The notes: generated by a model not told the origin, from the sequence alone. 64,000 bases of DNA from Chloroflexota bacterium (GCA_024277135.1 JAJRVV010000087.1:1-64000), one strand, 5' to 3'. Positions 17,413 through 26,517 are shown, counted from the first letter of the stretch. Numbers and translations are program-made.

Positions 17413-18266
17413 TTAGTGGGAATGACCAGATACTCGACCCAGTTATGGACTTCCCTCTGGCGAATATCGTCGTCCAAAATGTCGTCCCCAATGTTGAGTT
17501 TCTGGCGCAGTTCGGCATTGTCCGGCTGCTGAGACAGGGCGATCATGTTGTTGACCAGCGGCTCCATATCGCTTTCTTTCTCGAAAAAGCCTTCTTCGAC
17601 GATGTAATGTTTGCGGGCGCCGACGAGCTGCGCCATCTCGTAAAGGGTGAATTCGGGATGGTATTGGGTTGCCCAAAATTCACCGTTGGCGTACTGGACG
17701 GCGATGGCCTGCACATGGGTGTGTTCATTGGTGGCCAGGATGGCAGCTGATTCGGGGATGGCGCAAACTTCGTCCAGATGCATGATGAAACCGTCGAATT
17801 GGGGCTGCTTGCCGGTGTACATGGGGTGTTTTTTACCAGCTTCGGTGAGGGTGATGTCGCGGGCGATTGACCATTCACGGCCGTTCGGGTTTTTGCGACA
17901 CTCACCGCCGGATGCCATCGCCGCCATCTGCGCCGCCCAGCAACTGCCATACTGGGGCACGCCAGCCTCGAAAACGGCGCGGCAGTATTCGATCTGGCGG
18001 GTCACTTCCTCATCTTCGTGGTAGATGGTCAGGTTGGAGCCAGTCCAGATGATGCCGTCGTAGGCGGAGATTTCTTCGGCGGTGGGCATCTCCACTTCGG
18101 GATCGGCGATGAAAAGGAGGTCGAATTCGCTGTTGGGCAGCATTTTGCGTAAAAACATGAGGTAGAGGTCGTGCGCCTGGGTCACGTTGGTGGCGTCCAG
18201 CACGTCCCGGCTGCGCTTTGGGTAGCCGTTGACGATGCAAAATTTAAGGGGAGTTTCTATGGTCAT
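17397..18266 (-). CDS. Class I glutamine amidotransferase family protein
   Basis: YGSCWAAQMAAMASGG nucleophile region; FWATQYHPEF. Confidence 0.8.
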   Translation of the reverse strand: MTIETPLKFCIVNGYPKRSRDVLDATNVTQAHDLYLMFLRKMLPNSEFDLLFIADPEVEMPTAEEISAYDGIIWTGSNLTIYHEDEEVTRQIEYCRAVFEAGVPQYGSCWAAQMAAMASGGECRKNPNGREWSIARDITLTEAGKKHPMYTGKQPQFDGFIMHLDEVCAIPESAAILATNEHTHVQAIAVQYANGEFWATQYHPEFTLYEMAQLVGARKHYIVEEGFFEKESDMEPLVNNMIALSQQPDNAELRQKLNIGDDILDDDIRQREVHNWVEYLVIPTKNSRQ

Positions 18267-18286
18267 AAAAATTTCCTTTGAAAATA

Positions 18287-18355
18287 ATCCGCAGATTTCG
18301 CAGATGGCGCAGATTTAGGCTAAGAAATCTGCGTTAATCTGCGTAACCTGCGGAT
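18287..18355. repeat. Foldback nonamer array (CGCAGATTN)n ... (AATCTGCGT)n
   Basis: atccgcagatttcgcagatggcgcagattt...aaatctgcgttaatctgcgtaacctgcggat. Confidence 0.9.
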
Positions 18356-18375
18356 CATCATGTAATTCTCAATCT

Positions 18376-19134
18376 TTAAATTTGTTGAATGATGGTTGGT
18401 AAATCGCTGAATTGGGCGCAAACGGCCGTTGCCTTCGTATTTTTGCTGTCTCTGTCAACGGCGGCCGTGATCAGGATCGCCTTCATCCCCATCGCCAGCG
18501 GGCCGGCGATGTCGTTGCTCTCCCGGTCGCCGACGTGAACCAGTTCGTCATAGGCGACGCCCAGCCCGGCGGCCGCTTTTTCAAAGACGGCCGGGTCGGG
18601 TTTGGCCGCGCCCGCCTCGTCGGAAAAGAGCCAATGGCTAAAGTATGACAGCAATCCGGCTCGTTGCAAAATTTGACGCAAGCCGCGTCCCGGCGTGTGG
18701 ATGGTGTCGGAAATGATGCCCAGTTTGCAGCTCTGCGCCAGCGTCGCCAACGTTTCTGGCACGCCAGGCAAAAAGTCGGGCGAAATCTCCACTTCCATGA
18801 ACTCGACGGCGCGCACCAATTCGTGAAAACCGGGGGTCAAATCAATCCCCATCCAGGTGTACGCTTCGCTGAGGCGGGCGGCGACGCTGGGGGTGACGCG
18901 CAGATTCTTCCAGTAGTGATTGTAACGGCCGTTGGCATACGCAAAAGCTGCCGCCACCTGTTCCGGCGTGATGGCCGGGTGATGCTGCCGAATTTCGGCC
19001 GTGAGCAGTTGCAAGCGCGTCTCCGCCTTGCTGCCCAATCCCTGCGCGGCCCGTTTTGGCTCGTCGCTGTCGTCAAAAACCAGTGTGTCCCAAAAATCAA
19101 AGGTGATTGCTTTAATCATATTTATCTTATCCAA
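18376..19134 (-). CDS. HAD family hydrolase
   Basis: AITFDFWDTLVFDD, LGIISDT, KPDPAVFEKAA, HVGDRESNDIAGPLAMGM. Confidence 0.88.
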   Translation of the reverse strand: MDKINMIKAITFDFWDTLVFDDSDEPKRAAQGLGSKAETRLQLLTAEIRQHHPAITPEQVAAAFAYANGRYNHYWKNLRVTPSVAARLSEAYTWMGIDLTPGFHELVRAVEFMEVEISPDFLPGVPETLATLAQSCKLGIISDTIHTPGRGLRQILQRAGLLSYFSHWLFSDEAGAAKPDPAVFEKAAAGLGVAYDELVHVGDRESNDIAGPLAMGMKAILITAAVDRDSKNTKATAVCAQFSDLPTIIQQI

Positions 19135-19729
19135 AAGTTGTCTCTACCACATTGGGCAAGAGGTCATAAATTGAGCAGCCTATTTCTTGCTCAAACTGCT
19201 CCTTGATGGCAAACGTGGCCCGCCATTTGTCCAGGGTGAAGTCGTTAAATCCGTGCCGTAAAACGACGTCAATAAATCGTTTTTCCAGCAGGCAGCACCC
19301 CGCAGGCAAAGCGAGCGCATCACATAGTTGGAATAGCCTGTCGTAAGGTGTGTATTGTACCCGCGACAGGTAGTCGGCCACAAAATCATACTCTTTCTGA
19401 GTGCAATCCCATTTGCCAAAAGCCTCACGAATATCTTGAAGGGGGAAAGAGTGGGTCAGGCATATGCGGGCTGCATCTTCATAGCCCTGGGCAGCCAGAA
19501 GGTGGCAGCCGTCTATGATGTGGCGCATGTCTGTCCACCCTTCCCGACGGCCGATGTCGTGCAAACATCCCAAAATGCAGGCGGCTTCTGGCTCCAGTTC
19601 AGGATGGCGCTGGGCAATCTGCCGGGCGGCTTCGGCTACGTAGCGCGAGTGGGCCGCCCAGGGGCCAGGGTTGAGGGCGGCGGCTTCGTCAAGAAGGGCT
19701 TCCGCTTCTGATAGAGCGGGTATTTTCAA
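19127..19729 (-). CDS. HD domain-containing protein
   Basis: HSRYVAEAARQIA...CLHDIGR; 8-nt overlap with HAD gene. Confidence 0.75.
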   Translation of the reverse strand: MKIPALSEAEALLDEAAALNPGPWAAHSRYVAEAARQIAQRHPELEPEAACILGCLHDIGRREGWTDMRHIIDGCHLLAAQGYEDAARICLTHSFPLQDIREAFGKWDCTQKEYDFVADYLSRVQYTPYDRLFQLCDALALPAGCCLLEKRFIDVVLRHGFNDFTLDKWRATFAIKEQFEQEIGCSIYDLLPNVVETTFG

Positions 19730-19731
19730 AT

Positions 19732-20562
19732 TTACGGCCGTTCCCCCCGCGCCAATCGTCTGTTAATATCTTCCAGCGCCGCCGGAACGTCCCAGATGCC
19801 GTCCACCACGTAATGCGCGCCCGCTTTGGCCATGCGGTCATACGCTCTGTCCAGGCGGCGCTGCAACACGTCGGGGTCGAGGGCGTTGATTTCGGCTTCG
19901 TTCAGCCCGATTTCGTTGCCTGTCTTCGCCAGGCCAATCGTCCACATGCCCGCGTTTAGCCCCTCATCAATGCCGGGCAAGGTGTCGTCCACTTTGACGC
20001 ACGCTTCAAAAGGATAGATGTTCATGTCCATCACGTTTTGGACGCACATCCAGGGGGCGGGGCGGCCGGCGGGCACTTCTTCGGCGCAGACGGAATTGTC
20101 GGGCACGTACCCCCGTTTGGCGGCTTCATCTTTCAAAATGCTCATCATCGCCGTCATGTAGCCGGTAGTGGAACCGATTTTTAAGCCCATTTTGCGGAAT
20201 TCGGCGACGGCGTCAGTTGTGCCGGGGATGAGGTCGGCGTAGTCGGCCAATACTTCTAGCTGGCGCGGTATAAATTCGGCAAACATCGCTTCTACGTCTG
20301 ATTCGTTGGGGTAACGGCCATGCACCTCATGCCATCGTTCCCGCACCGCCTCCATTTGCGAAATCTGGCGGATATGCACCTTTTTATGCGCCCCCATCGG
20401 CACCCGCGCTTCCTCGATGCTGATGGGCACATTTTTGTTCTGATAGACCGCTTGAAATACAACGGCCGGGGCATAACAGCCATAATCCATCGTTGTGCCC
20501 GCCCAATCCAACAAAATCGCCTTCAGTGGACCACGATACGTGCGTTGAAATACAAATTCCAT
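19732..20562 (-). CDS. phnX: Phosphonoacetaldehyde hydrolase
   Basis: AILLDWAGTTMDYGCYAPAVVF, GAHKKVHIRQI, GSTTGYM, GRPAPWMC, VKVDDT. Confidence 0.92.
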   Translation of the reverse strand: MEFVFQRTYRGPLKAILLDWAGTTMDYGCYAPAVVFQAVYQNKNVPISIEEARVPMGAHKKVHIRQISQMEAVRERWHEVHGRYPNESDVEAMFAEFIPRQLEVLADYADLIPGTTDAVAEFRKMGLKIGSTTGYMTAMMSILKDEAAKRGYVPDNSVCAEEVPAGRPAPWMCVQNVMDMNIYPFEACVKVDDTLPGIDEGLNAGMWTIGLAKTGNEIGLNEAEINALDPDVLQRRLDRAYDRMAKAGAHYVVDGIWDVPAALEDINRRLARGERP

Positions 20563-20586
20563 TTCATGTTCTCCTTATTTTTGAAA

Positions 20587-21891
20587 TTAGAGATCGACGA
20601 TCTCCTTTAAGACTTGAAAAGCTACCCGGTGCATTCGGTCGATCTCCTCGTCCGAGTGCGCCAGGGAGACATATAACTTGGTAGACATGGGATTGAGAAA
20701 AACACCGCGTTCAAAAAGGCCCAGGGCAAAAGCGCGGCTTTGGACACTGTCGGCGCGGTGGGCGGACCGGTAATCGGTGACGGGTTGGTCGGTAAACGAC
20801 AGGGCGCACAGCGGCCCATCGCCCAATACCTGCGCTTTGATGTTCAGTTCGACCAGGATGTCGGCCAGGCCGTCGCGTAATTTTTGGCCGATGGCAAAGA
20901 ATCGTTGGTACGTCCCGGGACGGCGCAGTTCTTTCAAGGTAGCCAGGGCAGCCACGGCCGTGACCGGATTCCCCCCCACCGACGAGGCAAACCAGACGTA
21001 ATCCGGCCGGCCCATACGAGACTCGTCGCACAAATCCAGGATGTCGGCCCGGCCGGCGACGGCGCCAATGTGATAGCCGCCGCCCAGCCCTTTGCCGTAG
21101 GCGGCCAGGTCAGGGGTGACGCCATAGTATGCCTGCGCCCCGCCATAGGCCAGCCGGAAACCGGTCGCCACCTCGTCAAAAATGAGCAAGACGCCGTTTT
21201 CCTGGGTGAGGCGGCGCAGCCCTGCTAGAAAACCGGGCCGAGGGGGGGTGCAGCGATGGAGCGGCTCCACAATGACGGCCGCAATCTCATCCGCATATTG
21301 GCGCAGAATCGCCTCTGTGGTTGCCAGGTCGTTGTAAGGGGCGATGAGGACATCGGCGGCCGTACTGGGTGGAATCCCGGCCGAGGTGGGTTCCGCCTGC
21401 GGAAAATCGAGCAGCTTTTGCGGAAACAGGCTCATGGATCCGAATTCGTTGGCCCCGTGATACGCCCCTTCAAACTTGACGATCTTGCTGCGACCGGTGA
21501 AGGCGCGGGCAAAGCGGACGGCGTACATGGCAGCCTCTGTGCCGGAGGCGCAAAAGCGCACTTTCCCGGCGCAGGGGATGGCGCGCGCCATCTCTTCGGC
21601 CAGTTCGATGGCCGGTTGGCTGACGTAGGCGAAGTTGGAACCGAGGGCCGCCTGCCGGGTGACGGCTGCCACCACTGCCTCCGGCGCGTGCCCCAACAGC
21701 AGCGACCCCCAGCCCATCGTGTAATCTACATATTCCCGCGCGGCCGTGTCGTATACTTTGGAGCCTTTGCCGTGTGTCAACACCACCGACAGTTCAGGCG
21801 GCAGATTGTATTCTCCCAACGACCCACCGGGGAAAACAGTTTGAGAACGGGTTGACCAGTTTGTTAGTTGCATGTTATTTCTAGAGTCCAA
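20587..21891 (-). CDS. Class III aminotransferase (glutamate-1-semialdehyde aminotransferase-like)
   Basis: FCASGTEAAMYAVRFARAFTGRSKIVKFEGAYHGA; LIFDEVATGFR; YGKGLGGGYHIGA. Confidence 0.85.
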   Translation of the reverse strand: MDSRNNMQLTNWSTRSQTVFPGGSLGEYNLPPELSVVLTHGKGSKVYDTAAREYVDYTMGWGSLLLGHAPEAVVAAVTRQAALGSNFAYVSQPAIELAEEMARAIPCAGKVRFCASGTEAAMYAVRFARAFTGRSKIVKFEGAYHGANEFGSMSLFPQKLLDFPQAEPTSAGIPPSTAADVLIAPYNDLATTEAILRQYADEIAAVIVEPLHRCTPPRPGFLAGLRRLTQENGVLLIFDEVATGFRLAYGGAQAYYGVTPDLAAYGKGLGGGYHIGAVAGRADILDLCDESRMGRPDYVWFASSVGGNPVTAVAALATLKELRRPGTYQRFFAIGQKLRDGLADILVELNIKAQVLGDGPLCALSFTDQPVTDYRSAHRADSVQSRAFALGLFERGVFLNPMSTKLYVSLAHSDEEIDRMHRVAFQVLKEIVDL

Positions 21892-21906
21892 CCGGCGCAG
21901 GCCGGT
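21889..21906. repeat. Palindrome AACCGGC-GCAG-GCCGGTT
   Basis: Perfect 7-bp stem; same GCAG loop as 12963-12980 with a different stem sequence. Confidence 0.8.
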
Positions 21907-21927
21907 TTGGCATCTGTTGCAGTGAAT

Positions 21928-23280
21928 TCATTCGCCAGATTCTTCCAAAAGGCAAGTTTCGATAATATCCAGCGCCTCATCCATCTCTTTTTGGGTGATG
22001 GTCAGAGGCGGGAACAGGCCGATGATATTGCCCATCATCAGCTTGAAGCTCAATCCTTTGCGTAACGCGCTGTACATGATGCGTTCCGCCGCTTCTACCG
22101 CCCGTTCCCGCGTTTGCCGGTCGCGCACCAATTCGATGCCTAACATCAAACCGATGCCACGTACATCGCCGATGAGCGGGTGGGCGGCCATCATCGCCCG
22201 CAGCCGTTCCAGGGCATAGTCGCCCACCAGTTGGGCATTTCCCATCAATTGATGATCTTCGATGAAATTGAGCGTGGCTAAAGCGGCCGCGCACAGCACC
22301 GGATTCTTCTCGTGGGTGTAATGGCCTAACGCCCGTTCGGCGGCCACGTTCAACCCGTCACGGGCGATGATGGCCGCCAGGGGCAGGATGCCGCCGCCCA
22401 ACCCTTTGCCGATGACGAGAATGTCAGGCGTGACCCCAAAATGTTCGCAGGTGAACATGCGGCCGGTGCGCCCCAGGGCGTGCGGGATTTCGTCAAAGAT
22501 GAGCAGCGCCCCATACTGGTCGCAGGCGGCGCGGATGCGTTGCCAATATGCCGGCCGGGGGATGGTGGGACTGCTGCGCACGGGTTCGGCAATGACGGCC
22601 GCTACATCTCCTTCCTTTTCCAGCACATATTCGATGTAATTGGCGCATTTGAGATCGCAGCCGCCGCGGGTGTGGCAATCCCACAGGCAGCGATACTCAT
22701 CAGACGGAGGGACGTGTTCCGCGCCGGGCAGCAGCGGGCCGATGTGGCTCCGGAAAATCTGCTCGCCGCCGATGGAGATGGCGTCCAGCGTGGCGCCGTG
22801 GAATGAGTCCCACATGGAGATGGTTTTGTGACGGCCGGCGGCGACGCGGGCCAGTTTGAGCGCCATGCCGATGGCTTCGGCGCCGCCGGGGGCGAACAGG
22901 ACGCGGTTGAGATCGCCGGGGGCCAGTTCGACCAGTTTTTTAGCCAGGGCGACGGCCGTCTCGTTGGTATAACGGCGCACAGAAAAGGAGAGCGTCTGCA
23001 TTTGCCGGGTGATGGCCGCGATGACGTCAGGGTTGCCATAGCCCACCTGATGCACATAATTGCCATGAAAGTCCATGTAGCGACGCCCCTGCACATCTTC
23101 AATGTAGACGCCCTGGCAGCTTTGCAGCGCGTTGAGGCAGGGAGTGGAGAGGGATTGGTGCAGGAAGTATTGCGCATCCTCGTCTAAAAGCTGGCGGGCG
23201 TCGTCGTCCAGGTCGTGGTCGCGCCACGCCTGCCGCAAGGGGGAGAGGTTGATGTCGCCTTCGGATTTTAGGTTGTTCAT
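21928..23280 (-). CDS. pbfA: PLP-dependent class III enzyme, probable (R)-1-hydroxy-2-aminoethylphosphonate ammonia-lyase (PbfA-like)
   Basis: EGDINLSPLRQAW, QSLSTPCL, YMDFHGNYVHQVGYGNP, APGGAEAIGMALKLARVAAG; located beside phnW and phnX. Confidence 0.75.
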   Translation of the reverse strand: MNNLKSEGDINLSPLRQAWRDHDLDDDARQLLDEDAQYFLHQSLSTPCLNALQSCQGVYIEDVQGRRYMDFHGNYVHQVGYGNPDVIAAITRQMQTLSFSVRRYTNETAVALAKKLVELAPGDLNRVLFAPGGAEAIGMALKLARVAAGRHKTISMWDSFHGATLDAISIGGEQIFRSHIGPLLPGAEHVPPSDEYRCLWDCHTRGGCDLKCANYIEYVLEKEGDVAAVIAEPVRSSPTIPRPAYWQRIRAACDQYGALLIFDEIPHALGRTGRMFTCEHFGVTPDILVIGKGLGGGILPLAAIIARDGLNVAAERALGHYTHEKNPVLCAAALATLNFIEDHQLMGNAQLVGDYALERLRAMMAAHPLIGDVRGIGLMLGIELVRDRQTRERAVEAAERIMYSALRKGLSFKLMMGNIIGLFPPLTITQKEMDEALDIIETCLLEESGE

Positions 23281-23319
23281 GTTTCGTGCCTCATGGCGAT
23301 TAAAATCGTTGCCGCGAAT

Positions 23320-24456
23320 TCATTCGCCAAGAACGATGCCCATCTCATCCAGCACATCGGCGATGGCGGCTAACAAACTCCTGACATCCGCTTCAAAAAT
23401 ACGGCCGATGTTGCCGATGCGAAAACAATCAGCGTCACTCACTTTGCCTGGATAAATGACGAAGTCGCGGGCGTTGAGCGCCTCGTAAAAACGCTTGAAG
23501 TCAAAATTCGGATGGTCGGGATAATGGAATGAGGTGATGATGGGGCCTTGATCTTCCGGTTTGAGATACTCGGTAAAGCCCATTTTTCTCATGCCGGCGA
23601 CGAGGGTTTGGTAGTTGTGTTGGTAACGGCCGTACCGTCCCCTGACCCCCCCCTCCATCTTCAATTCAGCCAACGCCTGGGCAAAAGCCAACAAAGCGTG
23701 CGTGGGCGGGGTGAAGCGAAATTGCCCATTCGCCTCCAGCCCGCGCCACTGCGCCAGCAAATTGAGGCTGACGCTGCGGGCATAGCCATCTGCAGCCACG
23801 AGCGCCTCCCGTCGCGCCAGCACAAAGCTGAAGCCGGGGACGCCTTCGATACATTTGTTGGCGGAAGAGACGAGAAAGTCTATCTTAGCTTCGGCTACGT
23901 TGAGCGGAATTGCGCCAAAACTGCTCATGGCGTCTACGAAATAGACACGGCCGTGTCGCCGCGCTATCCCGCCTATCGCTTCCACCTGGTTGATGATGCC
24001 GGTAGTCGTTTCGCAGTGGACGACGCCGATGTGGGTGATGGCCGGGTCTTGAGCCAACGTCTCCTCAATTTCCAGCAGATTGGGTTTGCGGTTTTCGGGA
24101 TAGGCGAGGACGGCCGTTTCCAGCCCCAACACCCCGGCGATCAAGTTCATGCGACGGCCGTAAGCGCCGTTGATGATGAATAACCATTTGCCGTCCGGCG
24201 GGGTGATAGTGGAAAGCGTCGCCTCAATGCCAAACGTGCCGCTGCCTTGCATCAAAATCGCTTCGTACCCGGCATCCGCCACTCCCCCTAACGCCAACAG
24301 GTCGCGCCGAATCTGGCGCACCGTTTCAATGAATTTGAAATCCCGCGATCCTAAATCCTGCAACATGGCTTGTTTGACGGCGCGGCTGGTGGTCAAAGGG
24401 CCGGGCGTGAACAGGATTTTATCTTTCCAACCCGTTATCTTTTGTTTGCCATTCAT
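23320..24456 (-). CDS. phnW: 2-aminoethylphosphonate--pyruvate transaminase
   Basis: ILFTPGPLTTSRAVKQAMLQDLGSRD, QGSGTFGIEATLST, VDAMSSFGAIPL, SANKCIEGVPGFSFV; start trimmed to MNGKQK because the upstream ORF extension is repeat-encoded. Confidence 0.93.
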   Translation of the reverse strand: MNGKQKITGWKDKILFTPGPLTTSRAVKQAMLQDLGSRDFKFIETVRQIRRDLLALGGVADAGYEAILMQGSGTFGIEATLSTITPPDGKWLFIINGAYGRRMNLIAGVLGLETAVLAYPENRKPNLLEIEETLAQDPAITHIGVVHCETTTGIINQVEAIGGIARRHGRVYFVDAMSSFGAIPLNVAEAKIDFLVSSANKCIEGVPGFSFVLARREALVAADGYARSVSLNLLAQWRGLEANGQFRFTPPTHALLAFAQALAELKMEGGVRGRYGRYQHNYQTLVAGMRKMGFTEYLKPEDQGPIITSFHYPDHPNFDFKRFYEALNARDFVIYPGKVSDADCFRIGNIGRIFEADVRSLLAAIADVLDEMGIVLGE

Positions 24457-24476
24457 GTTTGTCTCCCTTGCCAAAA

Positions 24477-24561
24477 CAATCAACAACCAACAGTTAACAA
24501 TCAACGGTTAACGGCCGTCGTTGCCCGTTGGTTGTTTTTCGTTAATGGTTGATTGTTATTG
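24477..24561. repeat. Foldback heptamer array CAAYCAA/CRGTTAA family
   Basis: caatcaa caaccaa cagttaa caatcaa cggttaa cggccgt ... ttggttgtttttcgttaatggttgattgttattg. Confidence 0.85.
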
Positions 24562-25475
24562 CCCGCTTTTACGATGCCGCCGCTGGTTTGGTGGCCTTGC
24601 CCAATGACGACAAAGGCCGCTGGGTCAGCGTCCAGAACGACCGCGCGCAGCGAGTTAACTTCAGAACGGTTGATGGTGCAGAACAGAGTCATGTGCGTCG
24701 TCTGGGTGTACATCCACTGCGCTTGCCAGCCGGTGACGCCCACGCCCAGGCGCTCAAACAAGGCGTCGGTGATCTCTTGCGGTTTATCAGTGACGATGAA
24801 GGCGGTGCGCACCACGCTGGGGCCTTCCAGCGCGTAATCAGCCGCCAGTCCCCATATAAAAAGGGTCAGCAGCGAGTAGAGCGCGGCCGCCCAGCCGAAA
24901 GTCAATCCCAGGCCGATGAGGACGACGCCATCGGTGAAAATATACACTTGACTGATGGGCATTCCCGTCTTTAGCTGGACGATGCGGCTGATGATGCCAA
25001 ACCCGGCGGTGGTGCTGCGGCCGCGATAAACCAACCCCGTGCCCAGACCGCCAATGACGCCGCCGAACAGCGCGTTCAACATCAAATCATCGCTGACGGC
25101 CGTGATCCATTGTCCAAAAAAATCCACCCCTAAGTTGTAGATGGCGACCGCGTAGAGCGTGCGCGCCAAAAAATGGAATCGGCCTAAATAGCGGAAACCG
25201 ACGATGAGCAAGGGGATGTTCAAAACCAGCATCACGCGGCCAATCGGCCAGCCGGCGTAACGATTGATGATCAGCGAAAGCCCGGTCACGCCGCCGCCGG
25301 GGGAGATGTTGGCGGGGGCTAGGAAGGCGTCTATGCTGACGATGAGCATGAAGGCGCCGACGGTGATCGGCAGGAAATTTTTTAGTTCGGCGCGCCAATT
25401 CGGATTCGCTAGAAAAGTTGTTATTTTCTGTTTCATTTCTATACTCTGTGAGTGCTCATAAGGGTTCAATCGCAA
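24501..25475 (-). CDS. YitT family membrane protein (DUF161/DUF2179-like)
   Basis: ANISPGGGVTGLSLIINRYAGWPIG; multiple TM segments; likely start MKQKITTFL at 25436. Confidence 0.8.
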   Translation of the reverse strand: MRLNPYEHSQSIEMKQKITTFLANPNWRAELKNFLPITVGAFMLIVSIDAFLAPANISPGGGVTGLSLIINRYAGWPIGRVMLVLNIPLLIVGFRYLGRFHFLARTLYAVAIYNLGVDFFGQWITAVSDDLMLNALFGGVIGGLGTGLVYRGRSTTAGFGIISRIVQLKTGMPISQVYIFTDGVVLIGLGLTFGWAAALYSLLTLFIWGLAADYALEGPSVVRTAFIVTDKPQEITDALFERLGVGVTGWQAQWMYTQTTHMTLFCTINRSEVNSLRAVVLDADPAAFVVIGQGHQTSGGIVKAGNNNQPLTKNNQRATTAVNR

Positions 25476-25477
25476 AC

Positions 25478-25535
25478 AACCTTACTGTTTCGGGAATTGC
25501 AATTTCCGAAACATGCCGTCCGAAACAGGAAGGTT
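25478..25535. promoter_or_regulatory. Nested inverted repeats with three GTTTCGG half-sites; candidate operator for the AraC regulator / phosphonate cluster
   Basis: AACCTTACTGTTTCGG (25478-25493) versus CCGAAACAGGAAGGTT (25520-25535); GTTTCGGGAATTG/CAATTTCCGAAAC (25487-25512). Confidence 0.65.
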
Positions 25536-25621
25536 AAAAACGAGCGAACCCTTTGTTGAGTTTTTTGCAGCCTATTGTAAATGTCGCAGCACGATTGCAG
25601 GGGAATGAAACGACGATTTAG

Positions 25622-26515
25622 GTGACTGGAATGACGGCAAATCAGTTTCCAACACATCCTTTACGGCCGATGAGCGGCGGCACAAATGATGGGATACGGC
25701 CGTTACGTTACGATTATTGGCGCACTGGCTACGGCGTTGCCACCACCCCTCTGCCTGATTTATGGGTGGCGCAGGCAGGCGAGTATCATTGCAAACCGGG
25801 GTATACCACTGGCAATTTCGAGCATTCGCATCGCATTCAGATTTTTTATCATTTGCAGGGGAGGGCGGTGTGGGGCGACGGCCGTGCCGCCATCTCCGTT
25901 TCCAGAGGCGATTTGCTCATCTTTCCGCCCAGACATCAATTTATTTACCAGTCAGAAGGGGCGATGAAACATCATTGGATGGGGGTAGAAGGCGTTTGGC
26001 CGTCCTTGTTTATCCAGCCGGGGCAACATCATGTGTCGCTGGCGTATGACAGCGAAATTGAAGCGAAATTTGTGGCGATTCGGGAGGTGTTGATTTTACG
26101 CAAGCCGGGTCATGCGCTGCGATCCATTGGCTTGTTGTATGAGTTGATGGCGCGGGTGGTGGAATTGTTGGGCAGAACGGCCGTTTCCCACTCCACCTAT
26201 CCCGACACCGTGCAAAACGCCATCACCCATTTGCGCGAAAATTATGCGGCCAAATATGAAGCGCCGGCGACGGCGGCGGCGGCCGGGGTCAGCCAATCCC
26301 ATTTGCGCGCCTTGTTCGAGAAGTGGCTGGGCGAATCGCCGCGCCAATTTCACACCCGCTACCGGATCGAGCAGTCAGCGCGGCTGCTCAATGAACAGCG
26401 GTTGGGCGTGACGGAAGTGGCTTACCACCTGGGCTTTGCCGACACGCGCCACTTCTCGCGCACTTTTAAGCGGGTGATGGGTTTGTCGCCGGGAAAGTAC
26501 CGGAGCCAGGAGTAG
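25622..26515 (+). CDS. AraC family transcriptional regulator
   Basis: C-terminal ESPRQFHTRYRIEQSARLLNEQRLGVTEVAYHLGFADTRHFSRTFKRVMGLSPGKYR. Confidence 0.93.
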   Translation: MTGMTANQFPTHPLRPMSGGTNDGIRPLRYDYWRTGYGVATTPLPDLWVAQAGEYHCKPGYTTGNFEHSHRIQIFYHLQGRAVWGDGRAAISVSRGDLLIFPPRHQFIYQSEGAMKHHWMGVEGVWPSLFIQPGQHHVSLAYDSEIEAKFVAIREVLILRKPGHALRSIGLLYELMARVVELLGRTAVSHSTYPDTVQNAITHLRENYAAKYEAPATAAAAGVSQSHLRALFEKWLGESPRQFHTRYRIEQSARLLNEQRLGVTEVAYHLGFADTRHFSRTFKRVMGLSPGKYRSQE

Positions 26516-26517
26516 AC

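Noticed and set aside
24457-24504. N-terminal extension MIVNCWLLIVLARETN of PhnW
   Set aside because: Encoded by the CAAYCAA repeat; the conserved protein starts at MNGKQK.
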